Assembly: GCF_026015985.1 (NCBI RefSeq)
Contig: NZ_CP110389.1
Location: 1,396,001-1,460,000, forward strand
Origin: Rhodopseudomonas sp. P2A-2r
GTDB lineage: Bacteria; Pseudomonadota; Alphaproteobacteria; Rhizobiales; Xanthobacteraceae
Direction: 5' to 3'
Length of the DNA: 64,000 nt
A program made the translations under genes and the position numbers. Positions 63,734 through 64,000 of this stretch are shown piece by piece. Each line of letters starts with the position of its first letter. The stretch's first letter is position 1. A model generated the notes under the pieces. The model had not been told where the DNA came from, ran no database searches, and was given only the letters and a program-made list of their open reading frames with translations.

Positions 63734-63763
63734 ATTATGTCCCCTGCCGGCGCTGGTGAGCAA
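63734..63763 (-). promoter_or_regulatory. sigma70-like promoter of the sRNA candidate
   Basis: On the minus strand TTGCTC, 18 bases, CATAAT, with the predicted start about 63727, seven bases further on. It lies downstream of the LysR stop. Confidence 0.55.
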
Positions 63764-63811
63764 CGCCTCACCTCGCATGTCAGTCATGCGAGTCCGGGGA
63801 TGGACTGGAAC

Positions 63812-64000
63812 TCACGAAGGCCAGCGCTGCGCCTTGCTGACGATGAAGTCGCGAAACACCTGGACACGTGCCACGGTCTTCAATTCTTCGGGATAGACGA
63901 AGTAGGTATCGAGCTGAATCGAGTCGGACTCGCTGAACAGCTGCACCAGTCGGTTGTTCTCCTCGACCAGATAGTCGGGCAGGGCGGCGATGCCGAGGCC
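63812..64000 (-). CDS. LysR-family transcriptional regulator (C-terminal part, cut by window)
   Basis: The last 62 residues, up to the stop at 63812. GLGIAALPDYLVEEN and LDTYFVYPEELKTVARVQVF followed by FRDFIVSKAQRW are the typical end of the LysR effector domain (conserved G-(I/L)-A-x-L-P-(D/x)-(Y/x) and W near the end). The HTH part lies beyond 64000. Reads into the sRNA region. Confidence 0.85.
   Translation of the reverse strand, partial: GLGIAALPDYLVEENNRLVQLFSESDSIQLDTYFVYPEELKTVARVQVFRDFIVSKAQRWPS

Noticed and set aside
1..64000. CRISPR arrays, rRNA genes, prophage or IS transposases
   Set aside because: No regularly spaced direct repeats, no rRNA signatures and no transposase or phage proteins were seen.

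Overview
The window is a GC-rich chromosomal segment of an alphaproteobacterium in the Nitrobacteraceae (Bradyrhizobium/Rhodopseudomonas/Afipia group). The evidence is a GapR/DUF2312 protein, an aa3-oxidase subunit IV next to a three-gene pnt transhydrogenase, a PdhS/PleC-like histidine kinase, tandem phasins, an alphaproteobacterial-type tRNA-His (G1.U72, A73), perfect FixK/FNR boxes and several families of dispersed GC-rich palindromic repeats. There is no rRNA, CRISPR array, prophage or insertion sequence, so this reads as ordinary core and soft-core chromosome.

Layout. 0.1-8.4 kb: MscS channel, small conserved proteins, an alpha/beta hydrolase, OsmC, a DUF1036-pyk pair that overlaps by ATGA, DUF1244 and gapR. 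8.4-15.7 kb: a repeat element, two cell-wall proteins (M15-like DUF882 and an L,D-transpeptidase), an NtrC-type regulator, TerC and a small membrane protein. 15.7-22.5 kb: an XRE regulator with a frameshifted partner, oligoendopeptidase F, an AbrB/Doc toxin-antitoxin pair behind a long hairpin, and coxIV-like-pntAA-pntAB-pntB. 22.5-31.5 kb: VOC protein, ChaA-type exchanger, cupin, a frameshifted Pro/Ala-rich membrane-anchored protein, TPR lipoprotein, rpsU, aqpZ, purEK, a diguanylate cyclase and a third frameshifted gene. 31.5-43.5 kb: YeiH with a LysR regulator, small proteins, an L-2-hydroxyglutarate-oxidase-like flavoprotein, a GGDEF-EAL protein, a PotGHI-like ABC transporter and a hydrolase. 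43.5-51.5 kb: AsmA, a 3-oxoacid CoA-transferase pair, an AI-2E family permease and an FbpAB ferric iron transporter. 51.5-56.4 kb: an archaeal-type AMP-phosphorylase-like gene, a PRPP-synthetase-like gene and a beta-CASP metallo-hydrolase joined by 4-base overlaps, divergent from a cytochrome b561, with a perfect FixK/FNR box between them. 56.5-64 kb: histidine kinase, two phasins, tRNA-His, small exported or membrane proteins, an orphan ParA, a strong small-RNA candidate and the 3' end of a LysR gene.

How the parts fit. The clearest regulatory stories are low-oxygen control (FixK box) of a nucleotide/RNA-turnover operon and a cytochrome, TGC-N3-GCA operators (PhaR-like) ahead of both phasins, and a possible Irr/ICE-like site ahead of the iron transporter. 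The most novel-looking element is a roughly 135-nt RNA on the minus strand at 63593-63727. It has its own promoter-like sequence, a C-rich anti-Shine-Dalgarno apical loop and an intrinsic terminator.

Three genes carry a single-base frameshift of the same sign: 16114-16544, 24673-25556 and 30380-31479. Two lie in homopolymer runs. This may mean systematic base undercalling in the assembly rather than real gene decay.
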